DNA from: an uncultured Devosia sp.
GTDB taxonomy: Bacteria > Pseudomonadota > Alphaproteobacteria > Rhizobiales > Devosiaceae
Assembly: GCA_946481445.1 (NCBI GenBank)
Contig: CAMLOA010000026.1
Location: 1-11,402 of the forward strand
Direction of reading: 5' to 3'
DNA: 11,402 nt
The translations under genes were made by a program, and so were the position numbers. Shown here in pieces: positions 1-8,710 of the stretch. Under the pieces are notes generated by a model, which had not been told where the DNA came from, searched no databases, and saw nothing but the letters and a program-made list of their open reading frames with translations. The number at the start of each line of letters is the position of its first letter. Position 1 is the first letter of the stretch.

Positions 1-1
1 A

Positions 2-1003
2 GCCGATGATGTGGTTGAGCGGCGTGCGGATATCGTGGCTGAGATGCGCGAGGAAATTGGTCTTCGAGCGGCTGGCCGCTTCCGCCTTGAGTTTCTCCTC
101 GTGGTAGCGGCGAGCCAGGAGGCGTTGCTCCTCGCGGATGGCATTGAGCAGCGTGTCGGTCTTGCGCGCCTCCGTGACGTCGCTGACCAGGGTCATGAAG
201 CCGCCATCACCCAGGGGCCGCTCGTCGATCAGCAGGCAGGACCCGTCCTCCCGATGCAGTTCGAGCAGGCGGTTGTCGTCGTCTTCCTTGAGCAGTTTCA
301 TGTAGCCACCCACGATGAGCCGCCGCACGGCATCATGGTAGGTCACGGTGGCCCCGCTCAGTTGCAGGCTTTCCCGGTACTTGTCGTTGCAGACCACCAG
401 GTCCCCCGTGCGCGTCCAGCAGGCGACACCCAGCGGAATCGCCGAGGCGAGGGTGCGGTAGCTCTGCCGCTGCAGCAGGTCAGGCGCTTCGGGTTTCTGG
501 CGGCGCCAGACCAGAAGGGTGAGAAGGCCGGCCAGCCCAAAGGCACCGGCGCCCCTCTGGGCGATGCCGGCAATGGCGGCAGTCTGCGTGTCCTGCAACG
601 CCAGGAGTTCGTGCTGGTCGGTCGGGCCTGCCTCCGGACCAGCGGATGCGCTGGCCGCCGCGGGCAAGACCAAGGCGTCGCCGGAAAGGGCGTTGAGGCG
701 GTGCGTCGGGTTCAGGATCGGTGCAAAGGCGGCTTCCGGGTCCAGCCGGGTGAAATCGGACAGCAGCGTCGTGCCGATCTGGCTCAGGTCACGCGGGGTG
801 TCCGCGAAAGTACGGACCGTGTCATAGACAACGAACAGCAGGGCGGAGAGCATGCCGGTAAAGGCGACGGCGACTGTTACCGGGGAGAGTGTGCGGCGCG
901 GCGCGCCATTTCGGGCCTTGGTCTCGGTGCGGCCCCTTGCCGCCTGTCCCTTGCCCGCGCCGAATCGAGTGGCGCCGGCGCCGGATGTCTCCGCCGACCG
1001 CAT
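2..1003 (-). CDS. Membrane-bound PAS sensor histidine kinase, N-terminal 334 codons (cut by left edge)
   Basis: Translating the minus strand from ATG 1003 gives an open frame of 334 codons running off the left edge. A basic cytoplasmic tail (residues 1-38) is followed by a membrane helix at about 41-60, a roughly 90-residue Ala/Pro-rich presumed periplasmic stretch, and a second helix at about 152-166. A PAS domain (about 180-280) ends in GGFMTLVSDVTEARK, a typical PAS C-terminus. A helical linker then leads into the HisKA dimerisation box SHDIRTPLN, with H323 as phospho-acceptor. The ATPase domain and any receiver domain lie outside the window. The start is supported by a GGAG Shine-Dalgarno at 1013-1010, six bases before the ATG, and an in-frame TAA at 1030-1028. 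The gene runs in the same direction as pepN, 179 bp downstream of it, with a probable terminator between, so it is likely transcribed separately. The stimulus and partner regulator cannot be read. The box has HD rather than the commoner HE, which is also seen in active kinases. Confidence 0.88.
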   Translation of the reverse strand, partial: MRSAETSGAGATRFGAGKGQAARGRTETKARNGAPRRTLSPVTVAVAFTGMLSALLFVVYDTVRTFADTPRDLSQIGTTLLSDFTRLDPEAAFAPILNPTHRLNALSGDALVLPAAASASAGPEAGPTDQHELLALQDTQTAAIAGIAQRGAGAFGLAGLLTLLVWRRQKPEAPDLLQRQSYRTLASAIPLGVACWTRTGDLVVCNDKYRESLQLSGATVTYHDAVRRLIVGGYMKLLKEDDDNRLLELHREDGSCLLIDERPLGDGGFMTLVSDVTEARKTDTLLNAIREEQRLLARRYHEEKLKAEAASRSKTNFLAHLSHDIRTPLNHIIG

Positions 1004-1034
1004 GGAATTCTCCGTCCTGAGAGGGTGTTAGCCC

Positions 1035-1072
1035 CGACCTGATTTGCCCTTAACGAACAATGAATCAGGTCG
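1035..1072. repeat. 10-bp perfect inverted repeat in kinase leader
   Basis: CGACCTGATT at 1035-1044 is the exact reverse complement of AATCAGGTCG at 1063-1072, with an 18-base spacer. It lies 32-69 bases upstream of the kinase ATG. It could be a dyad operator or a hairpin in the 5' leader. A second palindrome overlaps its right arm. Confidence 0.5.
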
Positions 1073-1079
1073 AATCGAC
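1069..1079. repeat. 11-bp palindrome GTCGA-A-TCGAC upstream of kinase
   Basis: GTCGA and TCGAC are perfect inverted arms around a single central base. The site shares four bases with the right arm of the longer inverted repeat at 1035-1072. It could be a regulator site, but short palindromes also arise by chance. Confidence 0.3.
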
Positions 1080-1093
1080 TGTCCAGAGCCAAT

Positions 1094-1117
1094 CCGGGCA
1101 CCCTGAAGGGCGCCCGG
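1094..1117 (-). terminator. Probable pepN terminator hairpin
   Basis: Read on the minus strand, CCGGGCGCCC pairs with GGGTGCCCGG around a TTCA tetraloop. This gives ten pairs with one G-U wobble. On the plus strand that pair would be an A-C mismatch, so the structure suits minus-strand RNA, meaning transcripts leaving pepN. It lies 66 bases past the pepN stop and before the kinase leader. No T-tract follows, so it could be an mRNA-stabilising hairpin rather than a classical intrinsic terminator. Confidence 0.5.
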
Positions 1118-1182
1118 CAAAATCGCGAGTCGGCTGAATCACTTAGCCGGGACGAAAAAATTTTGCTAGCAGCGGCGCCAGT

Positions 1183-3822
1183 TTAGCCGGCCAGCATGCG
1201 CGTCAGGATATCCCCGGTGTTGCGGCTGAGCGACCCAGCGGATTGTAGCCCGGTGAGCGCCTCACGAGCCGCTTCGCGCCGGCCCGCCTCCAGGGTCGGC
1301 CAGATGCGGAACCCGGTCAGCACGCGCGCCGCGACCTGCGGATTGATCTTGTCGATGTCGGCGACGAACTCGGTGACGAAGCGGAAACCGGCGCCGTCGG
1401 CCCGGGCAAACTGGGTGGGGTTCGCCATGGCGAACGTGCCCACCAGCGAGCGCAGCCGGTTGGGGTTGGTGCGGGGGAACGCCGGATCGGCCAGGATGCC
1501 ACGGATGCGGTCGATGACCCCGTCCTCGGCCACGCTGGCCGTGACGGCCAGCCATTTGTCGAGCACCAGCGGATCGGCCGCGAAACGGGTCCGGAAGTCC
1601 GCGAGCAAGGCCGGCGCATCGGATGTCCAGGCCGTGGCGATCACGGACAGAGCGGCCAGCCTGTCGGTCATGTTGCGCGCGCCCACATACTGCTGCGCGG
1701 CAAGCCCTGCGGCGCCGGCTGCCTCACCGGCGACCATCAGGCCGAGCAGCCGGTTGCGCAGCGCGCGGCGGCCCGTGCTGGCCGCATCGGGCGAATAGGG
1801 CGCGTCGGTGGACAGCGCAAGGTAGGCCTCCAGCATCTGTGCGTCGAGCGGGCCGAAGACTTCCCGCAGCAGCGTATCGCGCACCTGCTTGATACGGGTG
1901 GGATCGACGTCCTTGCCGATGGTGCGGGCGATCTGCGCCTCGGCCGGCAGGGTCAGGGCCAGGGCCTTGAAGGCGTTGTCCAGCGCCTCGCTGGCCAGCG
2001 TATCGGACATGGCGTCGCTCAGGGACTTGGCGGCGGAAGCGGTCCACGACGTGCCGCCGGCAGCGCCCACCGCCAGCGCCATGCCCACATCCTGCAATGC
2101 CTGCCAGCGGTTGAAGGGGTCGCTGTCATGCCGGGCCAGGAACAACTGGTCGTCCTGGGTCAGGCCGGTCGTCAGATTGACCGGTGCGGAGAAGGCCCGC
2201 AGCAGCGAGGGGACCGGCTTGTTGGCAATGCCGGTGAAGGTTACCTCAGCGCTGGTGGTGTCCAGTACGATCAGGTCGTCGCGAATCTGCGCCCCGCTGA
2301 CCCCGCTCCAGCCCATGGGGCTGCCATTGGGGCCGATCAGCCCGAACTTGACGGGTATGACCAGCGGAACCTTGGTCGGCTGGCCTGGCGTGGGCGCGGT
2401 TTCCTGGGAGAGCTTGAGCGTATAGGTCTGCGCGGCGGCGTCATAGCGCTCCTCGACTGTGACGCGCGGCGTACCGGCCTGGAGGTACCAGGTCTTGAAC
2501 TGTTCGAGGTCGAGGCCATTGGCTTCGGCGAACACGGCGATGAAAGCCTCGATCGTCGTGGCCTCGCCGTCGTGCCGCTCGAAATAGAGATCCATGCCCT
2601 TGCGGAAGCCCGCTTCGCCCAAAAGCGTTGCCAGCATGCGGACGATCTCGGCGCCCTTTTCGTAGACCGTGGCGGTGTAGAAGTTGTTGATCTCGCGATA
2701 CTGGTCCGGCCGCGCGGGATGCGCCAGAGGCCCGCCATCCTCGGGGAACTGGGTGCCGCGCAGGGTCACGACGTCGGAGATGCGCTTCACCGGCCGGCTG
2801 CGTTCATCGCTGGTGAATTCCTGATCCCGATAGACCGTCAGGCCCTCCTTGAGGCACAGCTGGAACCAGTCGCGGCAGGTGATGCGATTGCCCGTCCAGT
2901 TGTGGAAATATTCGTGGGCGATGACGCGTTCGATACCATCATAGTCGGCATCGGTGGCCGTCTCCGGCTGGGCAAAGACCAGCTTGTCGTTGAAGATGTT
3001 GAGGCCCTTGTTCTCCATCGCGCCGAAGTTGAAGTCGCTTACGGCCACGATGTTGAACACGTCCAGATCATATTCGCGGCCGAAGCGGCGCTCGTCCCAG
3101 GCCATGGAGCGCTTGAGGCTGTCCATTGCCCACAGGCACTGGCTTTCCTTGCCGTGGGCACAGTAGATCGCCAGATCGACCTTTCGGCCCGAGGCGGTGG
3201 TGAACGTGTCGGTGATCGAGCCCAGGTCCCCCGCCACCAGCGCGAAGAGGTAGGCCGGCTTGGGGAAGGGGTCCTCCCAGACGGCGTAGTGCATGCCGTC
3301 ACCGGCGTCGCCGCGATCGACCAGGTTGCCATTGGCCAGCAGCACGGGGGCCACATCCTTCGGCGCCGTCATGCGCACCCTGAACGTGGCGAGGCAATCC
3401 GGACGGTCCTGGTAATAGGTGATGCGGCGGAAGCCCTCAGGCTCGCACTGCGTGCACCAGGTGCCGCTGGAGCGATAGAGGCCCATCAGCTTGGTATTGC
3501 CTTCCGGCTGCAAGCTTACCTCGGTTTCCAGCACGAAGCGGCGCTGCGGCAGTTCGAACAGGGTAAGACCATCGTCGTCCGCAGCATAGGCCGACAGCAT
3601 CAGGGGTGCGCCGTCAACGGCAATCGATCCCAGCACCAGCCCGTCGCCATCCAGCACCAGCGGCGTGCCGGGCTGCGTCCCCGGGCTTGGCTCGATGGTC
3701 AGCTGGGCGCGCACGCGGGTGTTTTCGACCAGGATGCGGAAATCGAGATCTACTGACACAATCCGGTAGGGGCTCGGGGCATAGTCCTTGAGATAGATGG
3801 TCTGTTCGGTCTCGGTGCGCAT
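1183..3822 (-). CDS. pepN: Aminopeptidase N (M1 family zinc metalloprotease)
   Basis: This 879-residue cytosolic aminopeptidase removes N-terminal residues from peptides late in protein turnover. The length fits bacterial PepN (about 870-890). The N-terminal beta domain (to about 195) is followed by the catalytic domain. It carries substrate-binding GAMEN at 267-271, zinc motif HEYFH at 303-307 (ligands H303 and H307, catalytic E304), third ligand E326 in LKEGLTVY, and transition-state Y387 in ATVYEKGAE. An Ig-like domain (about 445-545) and a helical C-terminal domain follow. All key residues are present. I chose ATG 3822 because MRTETEQTIYLKDYAPSPY matches the usual PepN N-terminus. The frame stays open to a TTG at 3909, but the extra 29 residues look non-homologous. 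The Shine-Dalgarno before 3822 is weak (GGA). The gene is divergent from the ABC exporter genes and appears monocistronic. Confidence 0.96.
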   Translation of the reverse strand: MRTETEQTIYLKDYAPSPYRIVSVDLDFRILVENTRVRAQLTIEPSPGTQPGTPLVLDGDGLVLGSIAVDGAPLMLSAYAADDDGLTLFELPQRRFVLETEVSLQPEGNTKLMGLYRSSGTWCTQCEPEGFRRITYYQDRPDCLATFRVRMTAPKDVAPVLLANGNLVDRGDAGDGMHYAVWEDPFPKPAYLFALVAGDLGSITDTFTTASGRKVDLAIYCAHGKESQCLWAMDSLKRSMAWDERRFGREYDLDVFNIVAVSDFNFGAMENKGLNIFNDKLVFAQPETATDADYDGIERVIAHEYFHNWTGNRITCRDWFQLCLKEGLTVYRDQEFTSDERSRPVKRISDVVTLRGTQFPEDGGPLAHPARPDQYREINNFYTATVYEKGAEIVRMLATLLGEAGFRKGMDLYFERHDGEATTIEAFIAVFAEANGLDLEQFKTWYLQAGTPRVTVEERYDAAAQTYTLKLSQETAPTPGQPTKVPLVIPVKFGLIGPNGSPMGWSGVSGAQIRDDLIVLDTTSAEVTFTGIANKPVPSLLRAFSAPVNLTTGLTQDDQLFLARHDSDPFNRWQALQDVGMALAVGAAGGTSWTASAAKSLSDAMSDTLASEALDNAFKALALTLPAEAQIARTIGKDVDPTRIKQVRDTLLREVFGPLDAQMLEAYLALSTDAPYSPDAASTGRRALRNRLLGLMVAGEAAGAAGLAAQQYVGARNMTDRLAALSVIATAWTSDAPALLADFRTRFAADPLVLDKWLAVTASVAEDGVIDRIRGILADPAFPRTNPNRLRSLVGTFAMANPTQFARADGAGFRFVTEFVADIDKINPQVAARVLTGFRIWPTLEAGRREAAREALTGLQSAGSLSRNTGDILTRMLAG

Positions 3823-4063
3823 GAAAGGGTCCGTAGTATGGAAGGTCTGGAATGTGTCCGCGCCGCAACAGTCGACTCGGCCGGATCGTGTATTCTGTGC
3901 GGCTAGCAACTACCCGGGTTTCTCTTCTACGCCAAATGGGACGGCTTTGAGGAGAGCCCCCCGCCAGTTGCAGCACGCTGCTCCTCTGCGCCAATTGCGG
4001 GCGTACCGAGCGCGGTATCCGAAATTCCCGTCGGCGTCTTGCCATCGGCCCATCACGACCCGA

Positions 4064-4080
4064 CCTCAGCCTGGCTGAGG
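4064..4080. promoter_or_regulatory. 17-bp perfect palindrome, candidate operator of the ABC exporter
   Basis: CCTCAGCC and GGCTGAGG are exact inverted arms around one central T, 61-77 bases upstream of the proposed ATG 4141. Perfect 8+1+8 symmetry and this position suit a dimeric repressor or activator. As RNA it could also fold into a 6-bp hairpin with a 5-base loop. No regulator gene adjoins it on the exporter side. Confidence 0.4.
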
Positions 4081-4107
4081 CTGTTGCGGTTCCGGCCATG
4101 TCAACCT

Positions 4108-4120
4108 GCCCGTAACGGGC
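4108..4120. promoter_or_regulatory. 13-bp palindrome near the exporter start
   Basis: GCCCGT and ACGGGC are perfect inverted arms around one A, ending 20 bases before ATG 4141. It may be part of the same control region as the 17-bp palindrome, although the sequences differ. It may also be chance in GC-rich DNA. Confidence 0.25.
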
Positions 4121-4140
4121 GCCTTTGTGTGGTGAAAGCT

Positions 4141-5991
4141 ATGTTGCGCTGGTTTGAAAGCCGTCTCGATCCCTATCCCGGTGGCGATCCGGTGGAGCCG
4201 CCCAAGGGCCTGCTGGCCTTCTGCCTGCACTACAGCCACGGCGCCAAGCGCTGGCTGGCGCTGATGGCCGTTGCGGCCGCGGCCGTTGCCATCGGCGAAA
4301 TCATCATCTTCGGCTTCATCGGCGATGTCGTGAACTGGCTCGCGGGCGCCAACCCCGACACGTTCCTGCAGACCGATGGCTGGAAGCTGGCGTTGATGGG
4401 CGCGATGATCGTGATCGTCCTGCCCGGCGCGGCGCTCATTTCGACCCTGACGATGCACCAGACCCTGCTGGGCAACTTCCCGCAGCGCATCCGCTGGATG
4501 AGCCACCGCTATCTCATCCGCCAGTCCATGAGCTATTTCCAGGACGAGTTTGCCGGCCGTATCGGCGCCAAGCTGATGCAGACCTCGCTCGCCGTGCGCG
4601 AAGTGGTCATGAAGCTGCTCGACATGCTGGTCTACGTGGTCGTCTACTTCACCGGTGCCGTGGTGCTTGCGGCCTCCGCGGACTGGCGCCTGGCCATACC
4701 GTTCCTGGTGTGGCTTGTCGCCTATGTCTCGATGATGATCTACTTCATCCCGCGCATGGGCAAGATCTCCCAGGCCCAGGCCGATGCCCGTTCGATGATG
4801 ACCGGCCGCATCGTGGACAGCTACACCAATATCGCCACGGTCAAGCTTTTCAGCCATTCCAATCGCGAGGAGTCCTATGCCCGCGAGGCGATGGATGAGT
4901 TCCTCGACACCGTGTACCGGCAGATGCGCCTGTTCACCGTGCTCAACATGCTGGTGCTGTGGTCGAATGCGCTGCTGCTCTTTGCGGTGGGGGCCACCGG
5001 CATCTGGCTATGGATGGGTGGCCTCATGACGCCGGGCGCTCTGGCCGTGTCACTGGGCCTCGTCATGCGCTTCCAGGGCATGAGCCAGTGGGTGATGTGG
5101 GAAATGTCCTCGCTGTTCGAGAATATCGGCACGGTCAAGGACGGCATTTCCTCGATCTCGCTGCCGCGCGTCGTTTCCGATGCCAGGGACGCCCAGGCGA
5201 TCGGGAAGGTCACCGGCGACATCAAGTTCGAGAACGTATCGTTCCACTACGGCAAGAAGGCCGGCGTGATCGAGGATCTCAACCTGCATATCCGCCCCGG
5301 CGAGAAGATTGGCCTGGTCGGGCGCTCGGGTGCGGGCAAGTCGACGGTGGTCAATTTGCTGCTGCGCTTCTACGACCGCGCCGATGGCCGCATCCTGGTC
5401 GACGGGCACGATATTGCCCGCGTCACCCAGGACAGCCTGCGCGCCAATATCGGGGTGGTGACACAGGATACGTCCCTGCTGCACAGGTCGGTGCGCGACA
5501 ACATCCTCTATGGCCGCCCCGATGCGACCGAGGAAATGATGCGCGAGGCCGCCGACCTGGCCGAGGCCACCTCCTTCATCGAGGGCCTGAGCGATCCTTC
5601 GGGCCGCAAGGGGTTCGATGCGCATGTCGGCGAGCGGGGGGTGAAGCTCTCCGGCGGTCAGCGTCAGCGCATCGCCATCGCCCGCGTGCTGCTCAAGAAC
5701 GCGCCGATCCTGGTGCTGGACGAAGCCACCTCGGCCCTCGATTCGGAAGTGGAGGCCGCCATCCAGGGCCAGCTTCAACTGCTGATGAAGGGCAAGACCG
5801 TGATCGCCATCGCCCACCGCCTGTCCACCATCGCCATGATGGATCGTCTTGTGGTCCTTGATAAGGGCCGCATTGTCGAGCAGGGCACCCATGGCGAACT
5901 CGTCGATACCGGCGGCATCTACAGCCAGCTCTGGCACCGGCAGTCCGGTGGCTTCATCGACGCCGACCAGGTGGAAGACGCCGCACAGTAA
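4141..5991 (+). CDS. ABC exporter half-transporter, subunit 1 (TMD-NBD)
   Basis: This 616-residue half-size exporter of the MsbA/MdlB type has an N-terminal membrane domain (about 35-330, some six helices) and a C-terminal ATPase. The membrane domain contains the coupling-helix stretch MTGRIVDSYTNIATVKLFS (about 220-238). ATPase motifs are complete: Walker A GRSGAGKST 394-402, Q-loop Q442, signature LSGGQ 503-507, Walker B ILVLDE 523-528 with catalytic E528, D-loop SALD 531-534 and switch H559. I chose ATG 4141 because its reading (MLRWFESRLDPYP) lines up with the N-terminus of the neighbouring paralogue. The frame is open to ATG 4039, but those 34 residues look like translated leader. The Shine-Dalgarno is weak (GGTG), and GTG 4129 or 4132 are alternatives. 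The paralogue follows 259 bp downstream on the same strand, so a heterodimer is likely. The substrate is unknown; a lipid, drug or peptide are all possible. Confidence 0.93.
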   Translation: MLRWFESRLDPYPGGDPVEPPKGLLAFCLHYSHGAKRWLALMAVAAAAVAIGEIIIFGFIGDVVNWLAGANPDTFLQTDGWKLALMGAMIVIVLPGAALISTLTMHQTLLGNFPQRIRWMSHRYLIRQSMSYFQDEFAGRIGAKLMQTSLAVREVVMKLLDMLVYVVVYFTGAVVLAASADWRLAIPFLVWLVAYVSMMIYFIPRMGKISQAQADARSMMTGRIVDSYTNIATVKLFSHSNREESYAREAMDEFLDTVYRQMRLFTVLNMLVLWSNALLLFAVGATGIWLWMGGLMTPGALAVSLGLVMRFQGMSQWVMWEMSSLFENIGTVKDGISSISLPRVVSDARDAQAIGKVTGDIKFENVSFHYGKKAGVIEDLNLHIRPGEKIGLVGRSGAGKSTVVNLLLRFYDRADGRILVDGHDIARVTQDSLRANIGVVTQDTSLLHRSVRDNILYGRPDATEEMMREAADLAEATSFIEGLSDPSGRKGFDAHVGERGVKLSGGQRQRIAIARVLLKNAPILVLDEATSALDSEVEAAIQGQLQLLMKGKTVIAIAHRLSTIAMMDRLVVLDKGRIVEQGTHGELVDTGGIYSQLWHRQSGGFIDADQVEDAAQ

Positions 5992-5998
5992 CGATCCG

Positions 5999-6019
5999 CC
6001 CCTCCCGCATCGGGAGGGG
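5999..6019 (+). terminator. 9-bp hairpin after the first ABC gene
   Basis: CCCCTCCCG (5999-6007) pairs perfectly with CGGGAGGGG (6011-6019) around a CAT loop, starting seven bases after the stop codon. One further G-T pair closes the base. There is no T-tract. It could partly terminate transcription, or protect the upstream mRNA end and so set different levels of the two exporter subunits. Confidence 0.5.
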
Positions 6020-6051
6020 TGCAACATCGAAACAACCAAAGGAGAACCCGG

Positions 6052-6150
6052 ATGGGTGACATTATTCAGACGCGAAATCATGGTCCGCAGCGCCCCGCCA
6101 ATGTCGGGATCGGCAAGCAACACAAACCCATTGATCGTCTCCGAACCTGA
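6052..6150 (+). CDS. Candidate 32-residue small protein between the ABC genes
   Basis: An ATG preceded by AAAGGAGAA, with GGAG seven bases upstream, opens a 32-residue frame ending at TGA 6148. This is the strongest Shine-Dalgarno in the exporter region, better than those before either ABC gene. The peptide begins MGDIIQTRNHGPQRPANVG, is basic and polar, and has no membrane segment or recognised motif. It may be a genuine small protein, a translated leader influencing the downstream ABC gene 100 bp on, or the remnant 5' end of a lost gene. No family is recognised. Only the ribosome site and its position support it. Confidence 0.3.
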   Translation: MGDIIQTRNHGPQRPANVGIGKQHKPIDRLRT

Positions 6151-6250
6151 CCGACAGCATCGCCCCGGAATGGCCAAAGCCGGCCTCCGAAGCGGCGATG
6201 CGAGACCGACATGAGTCTCCGGCAGGCGCGGCTCACTTCATGAGCTACAA

Positions 6251-8113
<1,863 letters not shown>

Positions 8114-8117
8114 ACAG

Positions 8118-8142
8118 GGTGCCCGGCGAGGAGCCGGGCACC
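8118..8142. terminator. 10-bp hairpin between convergent genes, likely bidirectional terminator
   Basis: GGTGCCCGGC (8118-8127) pairs perfectly with GCCGGGCACC (8133-8142) around a GAGGA loop. It fills most of the 34 bp between the stop of the second ABC gene and the stop of the minus-strand methyltransferase gene. No T-tract is present on either side. The position makes a bidirectional terminator likely. Confidence 0.65.
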
Positions 8143-8147
8143 AACCC

Positions 8148-8621
8148 TTACAGCCAGCGCCGTGTCTGCTGGAGCAGCGCGTGGTAGTCCGCGCCGAACT
8201 TGGCCGTCAGGTAGCGTTCTTCCCGGGCCACGATCAACCTATCGTAGACCAGCCAGAGCAGGGGCGTCAGCAGGAGCCCCCATTCGAGGGAGAAGATGAG
8301 GCTGAGGCCCGCCAGTATGGCCACCATGCTGAGGTACATCGGGTTGCGCGTGAAGCGATAGGGCCCGGAGGTCACAACCTTGAGCGCCGGCCGAGTGGGG
8401 ATCACATTGGTCCCCTCGCGCTTGAAGGTGCGGGCCGCGGTGACCACAAGCCAGAGACTGCCTGCGACCAGCACGATGCCCGCAAGGACCTGGAGGTTGA
8501 ACCCGACAGGCGTGGCCAGAAACTGTGGCGGGAGCCAGTCCATCCCGATCGCCAGCACCAGCGCGATCAGAAGGATGATTGGTGGCGGCAGTGGCAGCTG
8601 TGGTCCGTTGTCAGGCGTCAT
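8148..8621 (-). CDS. ICMT/PEMT-like integral membrane methyltransferase family protein
   Basis: This 157-residue membrane protein belongs to the isoprenylcysteine carboxyl methyltransferase / phospholipid methyltransferase fold. Such proteins use S-adenosylmethionine at the membrane, but the bacterial substrates are mostly unknown. Hydrophobic segments lie at about 13-30 and 43-62, with a long hairpin at about 97-131. The family core GPYRFTRNPMYL is at 86-97, followed by EERYLTAKFGADY (134-146), which contains the conserved acidic residues and FG..Y pattern. I chose ATG 8621 because GGGAGG at 8636-8631 lies nine bases upstream. The frame is open to 8834, but that part overlaps the regulator gene and is not protein-like. 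It lies 89 bp behind the ArsR-SRPBCC gene on the same strand, so co-transcription and control by that regulator are likely. The actual methyl acceptor is not inferable. Confidence 0.88.
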   Translation of the reverse strand: MTPDNGPQLPLPPPIILLIALVLAIGMDWLPPQFLATPVGFNLQVLAGIVLVAGSLWLVVTAARTFKREGTNVIPTRPALKVVTSGPYRFTRNPMYLSMVAILAGLSLIFSLEWGLLLTPLLWLVYDRLIVAREERYLTAKFGADYHALLQQTRRWL

Positions 8622-8638
8622 TGGCAGGTCCCTCCCGA

Positions 8639-8667
8639 GGTTCCGCTTCAGGTAGCGAGGCGGAACC
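8639..8667 (-). other. 8-bp hairpin immediately before the methyltransferase ribosome site
   Basis: GGTTCCGC and GCGGAACC are perfect inverted arms around a 13-base loop. On the minus-strand RNA the structure ends two bases before the GGGAGG ribosome site of the methyltransferase gene. It could tune translation of the second gene or mark a processing or attenuation point. No T-tract follows. Confidence 0.4.
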
Positions 8668-8710
8668 CCGCATGCAAGGCCATGGGCGGCCGGGCGGCCC
8701 CGGGTCCCGG

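Larger units (their letters stand above)
3823..4140. other. Divergent intergenic region between pepN and the first ABC exporter gene
   Basis: These 318 bp must hold the promoters for pepN (minus) and the exporter gene (plus). I see no convincing -35/-10 pair for either gene. The notable content is the pair of palindromes at 4064-4080 and 4108-4120, plus a weak 12-bp dyad, GCAGC-AC-GCTGC, at 3970-3981. Both flanking frames stay open into this region (pepN to TTG 3909, the exporter to ATG 4039), but neither extension resembles its family. No small gene with a good ribosome site was found. Confidence 0.6.

Noticed and set aside
11..1042. 343-residue plus-strand open frame at the left edge
   Set aside because: The opposite strand encodes a clear PAS histidine kinase with an HDIRTPLN box. 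The plus frame has no recognisable domain.
1045..1062. CtrA-type site in the kinase leader
   Set aside because: A single TTAA half-site is visible. No partner half-site at seven-base spacing was found.
2128..3756. 542-residue plus-strand open frame opposite pepN
   Set aside because: It lies wholly antisense to a confident M1 aminopeptidase with all active-site motifs. Its composition reflects GC-rich codon bias, and no family is recognisable.
4039..4140. 34-residue N-terminal extension of the first ABC protein from ATG 4039
   Set aside because: It is Arg/Pro/Cys-rich without family resemblance, spans both palindromes, and is not matched by the paralogue.
6211..6243. Ten-codon frame just before the second ABC gene, overlapping another ATG at 6240
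   Set aside because: There is no good ribosome site, and such short frames are common by chance.
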